In this document: piece by piece, positions 46,853 to 55,925 of the stretch
Numbering within the stretch: the stretch's first letter is position 1
Layout: every line of letters begins with the position of its first letter
NCBI RefSeq assembly: GCF_016466415.2
Contig: NZ_CP066771.1
Coordinates: 1,488,001 to 1,552,000 of the forward strand
DNA: 64,000 nt
Reading direction: 5' to 3'
From: Ralstonia pickettii
GTDB lineage: Bacteria > Pseudomonadota > Gammaproteobacteria > Burkholderiales > Burkholderiaceae
Notes under the pieces: generated by a model
Told to the model about the DNA's origin: nothing
What the model saw: the letters and a program-made list of their open reading frames with translations, nothing else
The model's database searches: none
Made by a program: the position numbers and the translations under genes

Positions 46853-46969
46853 GCGGGTGGCCTCGCTGTCTCCTGTTTTGTCCGGCCAGCATAGAAACGC
46901 CATCGATAATCGTCCAATACAGCTTTTGTCCTGTACGATAAGTGTTCCTTATCGTCAAACAAGACCGCC

Positions 46970-47866
46970 ATGGACCTGAAGCAGCTGCGCTATTTCGTTG
47001 CCGTGGCGGAAGAACTGCACTTCGGGCGAGCGGCGCAACGGCTGTTCATCTCGCAGCCAGCGCTGAGCTTCGATATCCGCAAGTTCGAGGGTCAACTGGG
47101 CGTGCAGTTGCTGGCACGCACCAACAAGAGCGTCGCGCTCACCAACGCCGGCCAGGTTTTATTGGACGAGGCGCGCAAGCTGTTACAGCAGGCGGCCGAA
47201 GTGGAACGCATCACGCAGCGCTCCGCGCATGGGCTGGCAGGCCGGCTTCGCGTCGGTTTCGTCAATTCGATGCTGTATCGCGGCCTGCCACGCGCGGTGC
47301 AACGCTTCGAGGCCGACCACCCCGCCGTCGAGATCATCCTGCGCGAAATGAACACCGGCGAGCAGGTCCAAGCCATCCAGCGTCAGCAGATCGACCTAGG
47401 CTGCGCGTATTGGGGAACGTTTCCCGCCGAAGTCGTTTCCACGCCCATCTTCTCGGAACCCTTCCTGGTCTGCCTGCCCGCTGGCCATGCCTTGGCCCGT
47501 CGCAAGAGCTTGGCGCTGGACGCGCTCGCGCAAGCGCCGTTCATCCTCTTCCCGCGCACGGTATCGCCGCACTATCACGACCTGATCATCGCGCTGTGCG
47601 TTGATGCCGGCTTCAGCCCGGAGATTCGCCACGAGGCACGGCTGTGGCAAACGGTGGTGACGATGGTTGGGTTCGGCATGGGCGTGGCGCTCGTCCCCAA
47701 GACGCTGCAACACGCCGGCGACGCACGCGTCAGCTTTGTGCCGCTGGCCGGCGACAAAAAAGAATCGCCCGTGCTGTCGTTACGACGCACGGGCGATGCA
47801 GAGCCGGTCGCTAGCCGCTTTCTGGAATACCTCGAAGCCGCGGCGCAGGAAAACGTGAAACCTTGA
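46970..47866 (+). CDS. LysR-family transcriptional regulator
   Basis: A 298-residue LysR regulator. The DNA-binding domain MDLKQLRYFVAVAEELHFGR, AAQRLFISQPALSFDIRKFE and GVQLLARTNKSVALTNAG is canonical for the CatM/BenM/CbbR-like branch. The C-terminal sensor domain starts near LAGRLRVGFVNSM. It is divergent from the acyl-CoA dehydrogenase/CoA-transferase operon, which is probably its target. It ends 9 bp from the convergent GNAT gene. The effector is probably an intermediate of the pathway, by analogy with related regulators. Confidence 0.92.
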   Translation: MDLKQLRYFVAVAEELHFGRAAQRLFISQPALSFDIRKFEGQLGVQLLARTNKSVALTNAGQVLLDEARKLLQQAAEVERITQRSAHGLAGRLRVGFVNSMLYRGLPRAVQRFEADHPAVEIILREMNTGEQVQAIQRQQIDLGCAYWGTFPAEVVSTPIFSEPFLVCLPAGHALARRKSLALDALAQAPFILFPRTVSPHYHDLIIALCVDAGFSPEIRHEARLWQTVVTMVGFGMGVALVPKTLQHAGDARVSFVPLAGDKKESPVLSLRRTGDAEPVASRFLEYLEAAAQENVKP

Positions 47867-47875
47867 AGGCTTCAC

Positions 47876-48301
47876 TCACAGCGCCTTGCTGAGGAAAACG
47901 CGGCTCGTGCCGGGCGGGTCGCACGGCACCTCTCCGAACCGTACCCAGCCGTTGCGTTCGTAAAACTGCGGGGCCTGAAAGCTGATCGTATAGACCACCG
48001 CCGAGCGACAACCGCGTCGGCGCCCTTCTTCTTCAAACCTGCGCAACACCTCGGTGCCAATACCCATGCCGCGTAACGTTTCGGGCAGATGGAAGAGATC
48101 AAGAAACAGGAGCCCGAGCGATGTACGGCCGCTCGCACCACCCACCACATCGCCGCTGTCGGGATCGCGGACGAGCACTGCTAGCGGCCGGCGGTCACCA
48201 TAGCCGACGTGCGTATCGTTGAAGTGGTTCAGCCCATTGCCGATGATCTGAATCGATTCGTCATCGGCGTCGTCGGTCACGATGATTTCTGGAGCGCGCA
48301 T
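47876..48301 (-). CDS. GNAT-family N-acetyltransferase
   Basis: A 141-residue GNAT protein. The acetyl-CoA site is visible as LPETLRGMGIGTEVLRRFEEEGRRRGC (Q/RxxGxG/A type; here RGMGIG near residues 77-82), followed by the beta-bulge region VVYTISFQAPQFYERNGW. It would acetylate an amine of a small molecule or protein, substrate unknown. It is the last gene on the minus strand after cyoD, 15 bp downstream, so it may be read with the cyo operon. Confidence 0.88.
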   Translation of the reverse strand: MRAPEIIVTDDADDESIQIIGNGLNHFNDTHVGYGDRRPLAVLVRDPDSGDVVGGASGRTSLGLLFLDLFHLPETLRGMGIGTEVLRRFEEEGRRRGCRSAVVYTISFQAPQFYERNGWVRFGEVPCDPPGTSRVFLSKAL

Positions 48302-48316
48302 GCAGGCCCATTGCGT

Positions 48317-48742
48317 CTATTGCGTTCGGGCCGGCAGGACGGTAGGCGTCGTCTGCGCGGGCCGCATGTGCGGCATCATGTTTGTATTCAGGTGGTACAT
48401 CACCCAAAGCGAACCGCTGAGCGTGATGACGACCAACACCAACGTGAACATCAGCGACAGCATGTTCCAACCGCCTTCGGATTTGGCGTTCATGTGCAGG
48501 AAAAAAATCATGTGTACCACGATCTGCACCGCGCCGATGAGCAGGATCGTCACGGCGGTGGTCGATGATCTGTCGAAGACGTTCGCCATCACCAGCCAGA
48601 ACGGGATCGCCGTCAGGAAGACAGACAGCACGAAGCCCGTCAGGTAACCGCCGAGAGTGGCGTGCGGCCCGATCTCTTCTTCGTGATGATGGCCTTCGTG
48701 GCCATGACCGTGGCCGTTCATCGTTTGATCATGCGCGCTCAT
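48317..48742 (-). CDS. cyoD: Cytochrome bo3 quinol oxidase subunit IV
   Basis: A 141-residue membrane protein with a His-rich N-terminus ([13 protein letters not shown]) and three hydrophobic helices. [40 protein letters not shown] and the third helix around [20 protein letters not shown] match CyoD, which stabilises the quinol oxidase complex. It starts within the end of cyoC (4-bp ATGA overlap at 48739-48742). The His-rich start is unusual in extent and might bind metal. No cyoE (haem O synthase) follows. Confidence 0.93.
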   Translation of the reverse strand: MSAHDQTMNGHGHGHEGHHHEEEIGPHATLGGYLTGFVLSVFLTAIPFWLVMANVFDRSSTTAVTILLIGAVQIVVHMIFFLHMNAKSEGGWNMLSLMFTLVLVVITLSGSLWVMYHLNTNMMPHMRPAQTTPTVLPARTQ

Positions 48743-49404
48743 GGCAACGTTCCCATCAGGTAGACGAAGGTAAAGACGCCGATCCAGACGACGTCCAGAA
48801 AGTGCCAGAACATCGACAGGCACATCAGCCGACGCTTGTTGGCCGTGATCAGCCCGTGCTTGGACACTTGCACCATCAGCACGATCAGCCAGATCAGGCC
48901 AAACGTCACGTGCAGCCCGTGCGTGCCGACCAGTGAGAAGAACGAAGTCAGGAATGCACTGCGCGTCGGCCCCGCGCCCTCGTGGATCAGGTGCGCGAAT
49001 TCGTAGAGCTCCACTGCAAGAAACGCCGCACCGAACACCCACGTGATGGCCAGCCAGATCTGCATGGCCGAGATCTTGTTCTGCTGCAGCTGCAGCATCG
49101 CAAAGCCGTACGTAATAGACGACAGCAGCAGGAACGATGTGTTGAGCGCCACCAGAGGCAACTCAAACAATTCTGCCCCCGTCGGCCCGCCTGCGTACTC
49201 GCGGCCCAGGACGCCATAGGCGGCAAACAGGCACGCGAAGATCAGGCAGTCGCTCATCAGGTACAGCCAGAATCCGAGCAGCGTGCCGTTTGGCACGTGC
49301 GGTTCTTCGGTGACGTGGAACTGGTAGCCGCCCGGCGGTATGTCATCCACCGTGGTGGTACCACTGGGGCCGGTCACATGCAGAGATGCGGTCGTTTCAG
49401 CCAT
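48739..49404 (-). CDS. cyoC: Cytochrome bo3 quinol oxidase subunit III
   Basis: A 221-residue subunit with five predicted helices. Landmarks are [65 protein letters not shown] with the conserved Glu in the third block, and [13 protein letters not shown]. It belongs to the COX3 family; the ExxxF pattern of subunit III is present. Overlaps cyoB upstream by 8 bp and cyoD downstream by 4 bp, so translation is coupled. Confidence 0.95.
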   Translation of the reverse strand: MAETTASLHVTGPSGTTTVDDIPPGGYQFHVTEEPHVPNGTLLGFWLYLMSDCLIFACLFAAYGVLGREYAGGPTGAELFELPLVALNTSFLLLSSITYGFAMLQLQQNKISAMQIWLAITWVFGAAFLAVELYEFAHLIHEGAGPTRSAFLTSFFSLVGTHGLHVTFGLIWLIVLMVQVSKHGLITANKRRLMCLSMFWHFLDVVWIGVFTFVYLMGTLP

Positions 49405-51400
49405 GGCCTGCCATCAGTTGCGTGCGCGATGCTTCGGTGCGGATCACCTCTTCCGCCGGAATGTAGTAGTCGCGCTTGTAGTTGAAGGTATGAATGATCG
49501 CCGAGAGGATCGTGGCCGCGAACGACGCGATGGCCAGCCACCAGATATGCCAGATCAGCGCAAAACCGCACAACGTGGAGAGCCCCGCCAGCACAATGCC
49601 GGCGGCGGTGCCCTTGGGCATGTGGATCGGCTTGAAGCCTTCCTGAGGACGCCGGTAACCGTACTGCTTCATCTGCCACCAGGCGTCGGCGTCATGTACG
49701 AGCGGCGTCATTGCGAAGTTGTACTGCGGCGGCGGCGACGATGTGGACCACTCCAACGTGCGGCCATTCCACGGGTCGCCGGTCGTGTCGCGCAGTTCTT
49801 CCCGACGGAGGAAGCTGACCACAAGCTGGATCAGGAAGCAGGCAATGCCGACGGCGATCAGCAAGGCGCCCAATGCGGCAATCTGGAACCATATCTGCAA
49901 GGACGGATCGTCGAAATGGTTCATGCGGCGTGTGACCCCAAGCATGCCCAGCCAGTACAACGGCATGAACGCGATGTAGAAGCCGACAAACCAGAACCAG
50001 AACGACGCCTTGCCCCAAGATGAAACGAGGCGGTACCCAAAGGCCTTGGGAAACCAGTAGGTAATGCCGGCCATGAGGCCAAACAGCACGCCGCCGATGA
50101 TCACGTTGTGGAAGTGCGCGATCAGGAAGAGGCTGTTGTGCAGCGAGAAGTCCGCCGGCGGCACCGCCAGCAGCACACCTGTCATGCCGCCAATGACGAA
50201 CGTCACCATGAACCCGATCGTCCACAGCATGGGCGGTTCGAAGCGGATCTTGCCGTGATACATCGTGAACAGCCAATTGAAGATCTTGGCGCCTGTCGGG
50301 ATCGAGATGATCATCGTCGTGATCCCGAAGAACGAGTTGACGCTGGCGCCCGAGCCCATGGTGAAAAAGTGGTGGAGCCAGACGAGGTACGACAGCACGG
50401 TGATCACGACCGTGGCGTACACCATCGACGCGTAGCCGAACAGGCGCTTGCGGGAAAACGTGGCCACCACCTCCGAGAAGATGCCGAACGCGGGCAGCAC
50501 CAGGATATAGACCTCGGGGTGCCCCCAGATCCAGATCAGGTTCACATACATCATCGCGCTGCCGCCCTGCTCGACCGTAAAGAAATGGGTGCCAAGGTAA
50601 CGGTCCAGGGCGAGCAGCGTCACTGCGGCCGTCAACACCGGAAAGGCGGCAACGATCAGCGTGTTCGTGCACAACGCTGTCCAGGTGAAGATCGGCATGC
50701 GCATCAACGTCATGCCGGGCGCGCGCATCTTAACGATGGTGACCAGCAGGTTGATGCCCGATAGCACGGTCCCGACGCCCGCTATCTGTAGCGCCCAAAT
50801 GTAGTAATCGACACCCACATCGGGGCTGGCAAGAATGCCTGACAGCGGCGGATAGGCCAGCCAACCGGTGCGTGCGAATTCGCCCACGAACAGAGACATC
50901 ATCACCAGGACGGCGCCGCCGGTGGTCATCCAGAAGCTGAAGTTGTTGAGGAAGGGGAACGCCACGTCGCGGGCGCCAATCTGCAGCGGCATGACAAAGT
51001 TCATGAGCCCCGTCACCAGCGGCATGGCGACGAAGAAGATCATGATCACGCCGTGCGCGGTGAAGATCTGGTCGTAGTGGTGCGGCGGCAGGTACCCCAG
51101 GTTGTCGCCAAAGGCCACCGCCTGCTGTATCCGCATCATGACGGCATCGGCAAAGCCGCGCAGCAACATCACGATGCCCAGCACGACGTACATGATGCCG
51201 ATCTTCTTGTGGTCGATGCTGGTGAACCATTCACGCCAGAGGTAGCCCCAGAGGCGGAAGTACGTCAGCGCACCGACCAGCACGAGGCCGACCAGCGCGA
51301 CGACCGCGAAGGTGGCGAGCAGGATCGGCTCGTGATACGGAATGGCCTCCCACGTCAGGCGGCCAAAAATCATGTTGGCGAGTTCAGAACGCTCGGGCAT
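49397..51400 (-). CDS. cyoB: Cytochrome bo3 quinol oxidase subunit I
   Basis: A 667-residue haem-copper oxidase subunit I, reducing oxygen to water while pumping protons. Haem and copper ligands are visible: an N-terminal [11 protein letters not shown] (low-spin haem His), [17 protein letters not shown] (His-Tyr cross-link pair for CuB), [11 protein letters not shown] (CuB His-His) and [13 protein letters not shown] (haem His residues). [13 protein letters not shown] is the usual start of the catalytic fold. Start ATG 51400 ([13 protein letters not shown]) fits the family. The operon is cyoA-B-C-D on the minus strand. Confidence 0.97.
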   Translation of the reverse strand: MPERSELANMIFGRLTWEAIPYHEPILLATFAVVALVGLVLVGALTYFRLWGYLWREWFTSIDHKKIGIMYVVLGIVMLLRGFADAVMMRIQQAVAFGDNLGYLPPHHYDQIFTAHGVIMIFFVAMPLVTGLMNFVMPLQIGARDVAFPFLNNFSFWMTTGGAVLVMMSLFVGEFARTGWLAYPPLSGILASPDVGVDYYIWALQIAGVGTVLSGINLLVTIVKMRAPGMTLMRMPIFTWTALCTNTLIVAAFPVLTAAVTLLALDRYLGTHFFTVEQGGSAMMYVNLIWIWGHPEVYILVLPAFGIFSEVVATFSRKRLFGYASMVYATVVITVLSYLVWLHHFFTMGSGASVNSFFGITTMIISIPTGAKIFNWLFTMYHGKIRFEPPMLWTIGFMVTFVIGGMTGVLLAVPPADFSLHNSLFLIAHFHNVIIGGVLFGLMAGITYWFPKAFGYRLVSSWGKASFWFWFVGFYIAFMPLYWLGMLGVTRRMNHFDDPSLQIWFQIAALGALLIAVGIACFLIQLVVSFLRREELRDTTGDPWNGRTLEWSTSSPPPQYNFAMTPLVHDADAWWQMKQYGYRRPQEGFKPIHMPKGTAAGIVLAGLSTLCGFALIWHIWWLAIASFAATILSAIIHTFNYKRDYYIPAEEVIRTEASRTQLMAGHG

Positions 51401-51503
51401 GGATGTCACCTGTGCCTGTATTGACCAATTCTGGCCGATCAATGTTGGCGAACAACATCAACGGGGCGGAAAGAGCTGAAAAGCCGAACGGGCGTGTCGC
51501 CGC

Positions 51504-52556
51504 TTACCGCAACAACCTTCGACCGTCGTTGATGGCCGCATCCGGCGCAAACATGGGCATGACATCGACCGTATTGCTGGCGGTACAGATTTCCGCCGAC
51601 GGATCGAAGCGCTTCACGTTGCGGTTGCTCGCCATGGTGTCGGCCAGGCATGCCTGGCCATCCACACAGCGGTTCAGGATGCGGTCATAAAGGTCCGGCG
51701 CCACGCTGGCATAGCGCTGCACGGGTTCGCTCTCGCTGGGCTTGGCGAGCTTCACGTAAGCGTCCTTCGACAGCGACGTGCCCGACGACTTGACCTGCTG
51801 GACCCACCGGTCGAACTCGTCGTTCGACAGTCCGTGGAATTTGAACCGCATGTGCGAGAAGCCCGCGCCGCTGTAGTTGGACGAGAGCCCGTCATAGACG
51901 CCAGGCCGGTTGATCACCGCATGAAGCTTGGTTTCCATGCCCGGCATGGCATAGACCATGCCCGCCAGAGACGGCACGAAGAACGCGTTCATGACCGTGG
52001 TGGCCGTGATCCGGAACGCAATGGGGCGGTCGACCGGTGCAGCCAGCTCGTTGACGGTAGCAATGCCCTGCTCGGGATAGACGAACAGCCACTTCCAGTC
52101 CATTGCCACGACTTCCACGGTAAGCGGCTTGGTCTCGGCGGGCACCGGACGGTCCTGATCCAGCCGTGTCAGCGGCCGATACGGATCGAGTTGATGGGTG
52201 CTGACCCAGGTGACGGCGCCCAGCGTGATGATGATCAGGAGCGGTGCGGCCCAGATGGCCAGCTCCAGCACGGTGGAATGATCCCAATCGGGGTTGTAGT
52301 GCGCGTTTTCAGCGCTCTCCCGATACCGCCATGCAAACACCAGGGTCAGAACGATCACCGGGACGATGATCAGCAACATCAGACATGTCGCGATGATGAT
52401 CAAATCCCGCTGTCGCACCGCCATGTCGCCAGCCGGCGACAACAGCACCGCGTGGCTACAACCTGTAAGGGTCACCAACAAGGCAATTGCTGCACCTCGC
52501 CAAAGCGACCTTCCCGTAATTCCAAGGGGTGTCACTACTGCATTGAAGCGTGGCAT
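51504..52556 (-). CDS. cyoA: Cytochrome bo3 quinol oxidase subunit II
   Basis: A 350-residue subunit II. The N-terminus is a lipoprotein signal with lipobox LTGC (Cys near residue 33), followed by two membrane helices (LIIIATCLMLLIIVPVIVLT and LELAIWAAPLLIIITLG). The periplasmic cupredoxin-like domain includes MDWKWLFVYPEQGIATVNE and SNYSGAGFSHMRFKF. As in quinol oxidases, the CuA Cys ligands are absent, which separates it from cytochrome c oxidase. First gene of the cyo operon, 103 bp before cyoB. Its upstream region is shared with a divergent MHS transporter gene. Confidence 0.95.
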   Translation of the reverse strand: MPRFNAVVTPLGITGRSLWRGAAIALLVTLTGCSHAVLLSPAGDMAVRQRDLIIIATCLMLLIIVPVIVLTLVFAWRYRESAENAHYNPDWDHSTVLELAIWAAPLLIIITLGAVTWVSTHQLDPYRPLTRLDQDRPVPAETKPLTVEVVAMDWKWLFVYPEQGIATVNELAAPVDRPIAFRITATTVMNAFFVPSLAGMVYAMPGMETKLHAVINRPGVYDGLSSNYSGAGFSHMRFKFHGLSNDEFDRWVQQVKSSGTSLSKDAYVKLAKPSESEPVQRYASVAPDLYDRILNRCVDGQACLADTMASNRNVKRFDPSAEICTASNTVDVMPMFAPDAAINDGRRLLR

Positions 52557-52713
52557 GGGTCTCGGAAGTGGCGTTTGATTAACGTCGCGCTGGGATGGCC
52601 CAACGATTTTTCGACTTGTCGTTGCAGTTTAGGCGCTATTCTGGTCTTGTGATGACGGACTTTTTGATCGCCGTACGACACCCCCTCCCCCGAATCCCGA
52701 TGGAGACTCAACG

Positions 52714-54033
52714 ATGGCAAGTCTGACCCACCAGCATCGCGCGTCGCCCACTGCCCCGCCCGCCCCGGGACACCATGAAGTTGCCCCGGCAGAGATTGCC
52801 ATAGGCGTCGTGATCGGGCGCGCGTCGGAGTACTTCGACTTTTTCGTCTACGGCATCGCGTCGGTGCTGGTGTTCCCTTCGGTCTACTTTCCGTTTGCCA
52901 GTGAATTGGCCGGTCTGCTGTTCAGCTTCACGGTCTTTTCCTTCGCCTTTATCGGGCGCCCGTTCGGCACGGCGCTGTTCATGCGCATCCAGCGCCGATG
53001 GGGGCGCAGTACCAAACTGACGGCGTCGCTCTTCCTACTTGGCACGGCCACGGTGGGCATTGCGTTCTTGCCGTCGTACGCAACGATCGGCCATTCGGCC
53101 ATCTATTTGCTGGCGCTCTTCCGCTTCATGCAGGGCATCGCGTTTGGCGGCTCGTGGGATGGCCTGCCCTCTTTGCTGGCGCTGAACTCCCCTGAAAACA
53201 AGCGCGGCTGGTACGCCATGGTCGGGCAGTTGGGCGCCCCGACCGGGTTCATCATCGCCGGGGCGCTGTTCCTGTTCCTCTATACCAGCCTGACGTTTCA
53301 GGAATTCATCGATTGGGGCTGGCGTTATCCGTTCTACGTCGCCTTCGCCATCAACGTGGTGGCGCTATTTGCGCGGCTGCGGCTGGTGGTGACGCACGAA
53401 TACACGCAACTGCTCGAGGAAGAACAGCTGGAACCCATCAGCACCCTGCAGATGGTGAACGCGCAAGGGTTCAACATCTTCCTGGGGGCCTTTGCCGCAC
53501 TTGCCAGCTATGCGCTGTTCCACCTGGTCACCGTGTTTCCGCTGTCATGGGTGTCGCTGCGCAAGACACAGAGCGTGCCTGCCGTGCTGACCGTCCAGAT
53601 CATCGGCGCTGCGATCGCGTTTGTGGGGACGCTAGTTTCCGGCCTGATTGCCGACCGATTCGGTCGACGCACCACCTTGGCGGCTATGGCCGTGCTGATT
53701 GGCATCTTCAGCCTGGCCGCACCTTGGCTGCTCGATGGCGGTGTTGCGGGCCAGGACATTTTCATCCTGGTCGGCTTCGGTCTGCTGGGGCTGTCCTATG
53801 GCCAGGCGGCGGGCGTGGTGACGTCCAACTTTGAGAGTCGATTCCGCTATACCGGTGCCGCCCTGACGACCGATTTCGGCTGGCTGTTCGGTGCGGCATT
53901 CGCACCGCTCGTGGCGCTAGGCTTGTCGTCGCTGTTCGGCCTTGGCGCGGTCAGCCTGTACCTGCTCTCAGGGGTGGTGGGGACGCTGGTGGCGCTGCGG
54001 ATCAATAAGGCGCTTGGGACACCGGATTCGTAA
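52714..54033 (+). CDS. MHS-family MFS transporter
   Basis: A 439-residue, 12-helix major facilitator. IGVVIGRASEYFDFFVYGIASVLVFPSVYFP corresponds to helix 1 of MHS carriers, IGRPFGTALFMRIQRRWGRSTKL to the loop 2-3 signature, and LALFRFMQGIAFGGSWDG to helix 4. The loop motif RIQRRWGR differs from the usual GxxxDrxGRR, which could affect transport. It is divergent from cyoA (157 bp) and upstream of csbD. Substrate unknown. Confidence 0.9.
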   Translation: MASLTHQHRASPTAPPAPGHHEVAPAEIAIGVVIGRASEYFDFFVYGIASVLVFPSVYFPFASELAGLLFSFTVFSFAFIGRPFGTALFMRIQRRWGRSTKLTASLFLLGTATVGIAFLPSYATIGHSAIYLLALFRFMQGIAFGGSWDGLPSLLALNSPENKRGWYAMVGQLGAPTGFIIAGALFLFLYTSLTFQEFIDWGWRYPFYVAFAINVVALFARLRLVVTHEYTQLLEEEQLEPISTLQMVNAQGFNIFLGAFAALASYALFHLVTVFPLSWVSLRKTQSVPAVLTVQIIGAAIAFVGTLVSGLIADRFGRRTTLAAMAVLIGIFSLAAPWLLDGGVAGQDIFILVGFGLLGLSYGQAAGVVTSNFESRFRYTGAALTTDFGWLFGAAFAPLVALGLSSLFGLGAVSLYLLSGVVGTLVALRINKALGTPDS

Positions 54034-54117
54034 TGCCGTTGCCCGGGGAAACGCCATAGGCACGCGAACTGCTACGAATCCGCAGTGCGCAAGAGCGCTT
54101 TTTCAAAGGAGCAGACC

Positions 54118-54306
54118 ATGAACAAGGATCAAGTGAAAGGTACGGTCGAGAAAATGAAGGGCAAGGTCAACGAGGCCCTGGGCAAAGCGACCAATAATCC
54201 TGCACGCGAACTGAAGGGCGACCTCCAGCAGGCCGGTGGCCAAGCGCGCAAGGACGCGGGAGACGTCAAGGAAGCAGCGAAGGACATTGCAAAGAAGTCC
54301 CGCTGA
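54118..54306 (+). CDS. CsbD-family stress protein
   Basis: A 62-residue hydrophilic CsbD-like protein: MNKDQVKGTVEKMKGKVNEALGKATNN followed by a second Lys/Ala-rich helix (ELKGDLQQAGGQARKDAG). These small proteins are abundant under general stress; the exact role is unknown. The start is supported by AAGGAG 7 bp upstream. The open frame reaches 54085, but the RBS fixes 54118. A strong terminator follows at 54359-54387. Confidence 0.93.
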   Translation: MNKDQVKGTVEKMKGKVNEALGKATNNPARELKGDLQQAGGQARKDAGDVKEAAKDIAKKSR

Positions 54307-54358
54307 TTGGGCCGTGCATGGCTTCGGCACACCGGTGCTGACGCACATCGCCTAGAAG

Positions 54359-54387
54359 GAGGGCGACCGGGCGGTCGCCCTTTTTTT
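54359..54387 (+). terminator. Intrinsic terminator of csbD
   Basis: GGGCGACC / GGTCGCCC forms an 8-bp stem around a 4-nt loop followed by seven T residues, about 55 bp after the csbD stop. Confidence 0.92.
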
Positions 54388-54437
54388 CGCCCACAGCGGA
54401 GCAGGCATGCTGCCATCGCAACGTGCAGCGGCCCAGA

Positions 54438-54815
54438 GTCGCGCTCGAGAAACGGTTTGCCCGATGCCTAGAAGATTGCCTTCATTGTCTCGGAACCACG
54501 CCCCCTTTCCGCCCCCCCAGCCTTGGACGGGTAATCTCCTTCAATGCGTGCAATGCTGTTGACGGTCTTCAGCCCAGGAAGGCCGTATTCCTCAAACGTC
54601 ACCCCGCGCTGCCACAGCTCGCGAACCGTCGCCTTGATGTCAGAGACTTCCCACCCCATTCGCGTATGGGCCCCGGAGACACCTCCGGCGGACTGGAACA
54701 ACGTGAAATAGCCGTTCCCCGCATTTGTAACGCAGACCGCCGGGCCGCTCCTCAACCAGCTCAAGACCCAGCTTCGACTGCCGCGCGCGTGCGAGATCCT
54801 GCGCCAGAATCCGGG
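54438..54815 (-). pseudogene. Decayed VOC/glyoxalase-family protein
   Basis: Reading the minus strand from about 54815 gives RRTTRILAQDLARARQ-SKLGLELVEERPGGLRYKCG. After one frame change at a run of four G residues it reads NGYFTLFQSAGGVSGAHTRMGWEVSDI, then TVRELWQRGVTFEEYGLPGLKTVNSIARIEGDYPSK. A second change at a G-rich run is needed for AWFRDNEGNLLGIGQTVSRA. The pieces form one vicinal-oxygen-chelate protein of about 120 residues. Two frameshifts plus a small gap after LARARQ make it non-functional. No intact start codon is seen. Confidence 0.8.
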
Positions 54816-54839
54816 TGGTACGTCGCCGGCGAGCGGGGG

Positions 54840-55095
54840 TGATAGCCGCCGTTGGTTTTCCATACGCGTCGACAACTCTGCTTGATGACACCGATGGCCT
54901 CGTTGCGTCAAGTTGCGCAGGGAGGACGTGCGCTCGCACATCGCGCGAATCACATCAATCGCGCAGTCGCTCGACGGTGCAGTCTTCATCGTCGACGTGG
55001 TCGCCAAAGACGACGATCTCCGCCCTCCCCTTCACGGGCGACTAGTCGGCCACCGTGCGGGCGGTGCCCTGGCGGTCATCCAGGATGGCAACCAT
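54840..55095 (-). pseudogene. D-2-hydroxyacid dehydrogenase, decayed N-terminal fragment
   Basis: From ATG 55095 the minus strand reads MVAILDDRQGTARTVAD, an in-frame TAG where Trp is expected, then SPVKGRAEIVVFGDHVDDED and CTVERLRD. A stop and a frame change are followed by DVIRAMCERTSSLRNL. This is the N-terminal pattern of D-isomer-specific 2-hydroxyacid dehydrogenases (MKVAILDDYQ..., VFNDHV, MRERT). The NAD-binding domain and the rest of the gene are absent. The fragment lies beside the VOC remnant, so an older catabolic locus has degraded here. Confidence 0.7.
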
Positions 55096-55146
55096 TTTTA
55101 CAGAGGTCGTCGTCATGGCATCTTCAATCAGTCCGGTTTGCTCGAT

Positions 55147-55899
55147 TCAGAATGCTCCGGACAGCAGATAACCTGCACTCGGAACCTTCGCCTTCAGCCC
55201 AAGCGTCTTCAGCATCTGGTAGACCGTAGAAGTCGCCGCCGAGAACACAGGCCGATCGAGCCGGTCTTCGACCACCTGAATTGATGGCAGCGACGGCATC
55301 TGCACGCATGCCGACAGCACGACCGCATCGGCGCCGCTGATGTTGAGGCGATCCGCATGGCCGACAAGGTTTGCCGGATCGAGCCGACCCACGGCAAGAT
55401 TGTCCGATACTTCCAGGCTGATTGAATCGGTGACTTCGATACCGGAATCCTCGATATAGTCGATCACTGTTTGCGTGAGCGGCTTCATGTATGGCGTGAT
55501 GATTGCAACCTTCTTGTAGCCCTGTACATGGATGGCGTCTATCAGGGCTCCGGCGGAACTGAGCACAGGCGTGGGGGCGTTGTTCTGCTCGGTAATCCTG
55601 GCCAGACGCTCCTGCGAAACACGGTGATAGCCACGGCCCTGGCTCATGATGGCGACCAGGCAAGCATATGCCATGACATCGCAGCGGGCATCACTCAATT
55701 CAAGCGCGCAGCGGTCGCTTGCCACGTCCATGTTTTTCAGCTCCTCTGGTGTGACATGCATCATGCGCATGCGGGCTGAGTGGAACGTGAAACGTTCATC
55801 GGGAAACTCGGCGTAGCGGGAGGTCAGCATCGCCGGGATTTCGGTCTCCATCGTGGTATTGGAGCTGGGGACAATTTGCCCAATGCGGAAATTCTTCAT
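55147..55899 (-). CDS. Maleate isomerase / Asp-Glu racemase superfamily protein
   Basis: A 250-residue protein close in length and motifs to maleate cis-trans isomerase (NicF/MaiA type). The two active-site cysteines of the superfamily are Cys80 (MAYACLVAIMSQG) and Cys198 (VVLSACVQMPS). The N-terminal VPSSNTTMETEIP holds the conserved Asn that binds a substrate carboxylate. Maleate isomerases make fumarate; arylmalonate decarboxylases are related alternatives. Start ATG 55899 fits the family. It follows the MFS gene by 26 bp on the same strand, so the pair probably imports and isomerises a dicarboxylate. Confidence 0.85.
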   Translation of the reverse strand: MKNFRIGQIVPSSNTTMETEIPAMLTSRYAEFPDERFTFHSARMRMMHVTPEELKNMDVASDRCALELSDARCDVMAYACLVAIMSQGRGYHRVSQERLARITEQNNAPTPVLSSAGALIDAIHVQGYKKVAIITPYMKPLTQTVIDYIEDSGIEVTDSISLEVSDNLAVGRLDPANLVGHADRLNISGADAVVLSACVQMPSLPSIQVVEDRLDRPVFSAATSTVYQMLKTLGLKAKVPSAGYLLSGAF

Positions 55900-55925
55900 G
55901 ATCAGAGGCTTCCTTCGAGAAGAGA

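Noticed and set aside
54913-55284. A 123-residue plus-strand frame
   Set aside because: The minus strand here holds a recognisable dehydrogenase remnant and the start of sequence next to maleate isomerase; the plus frame has no family features.
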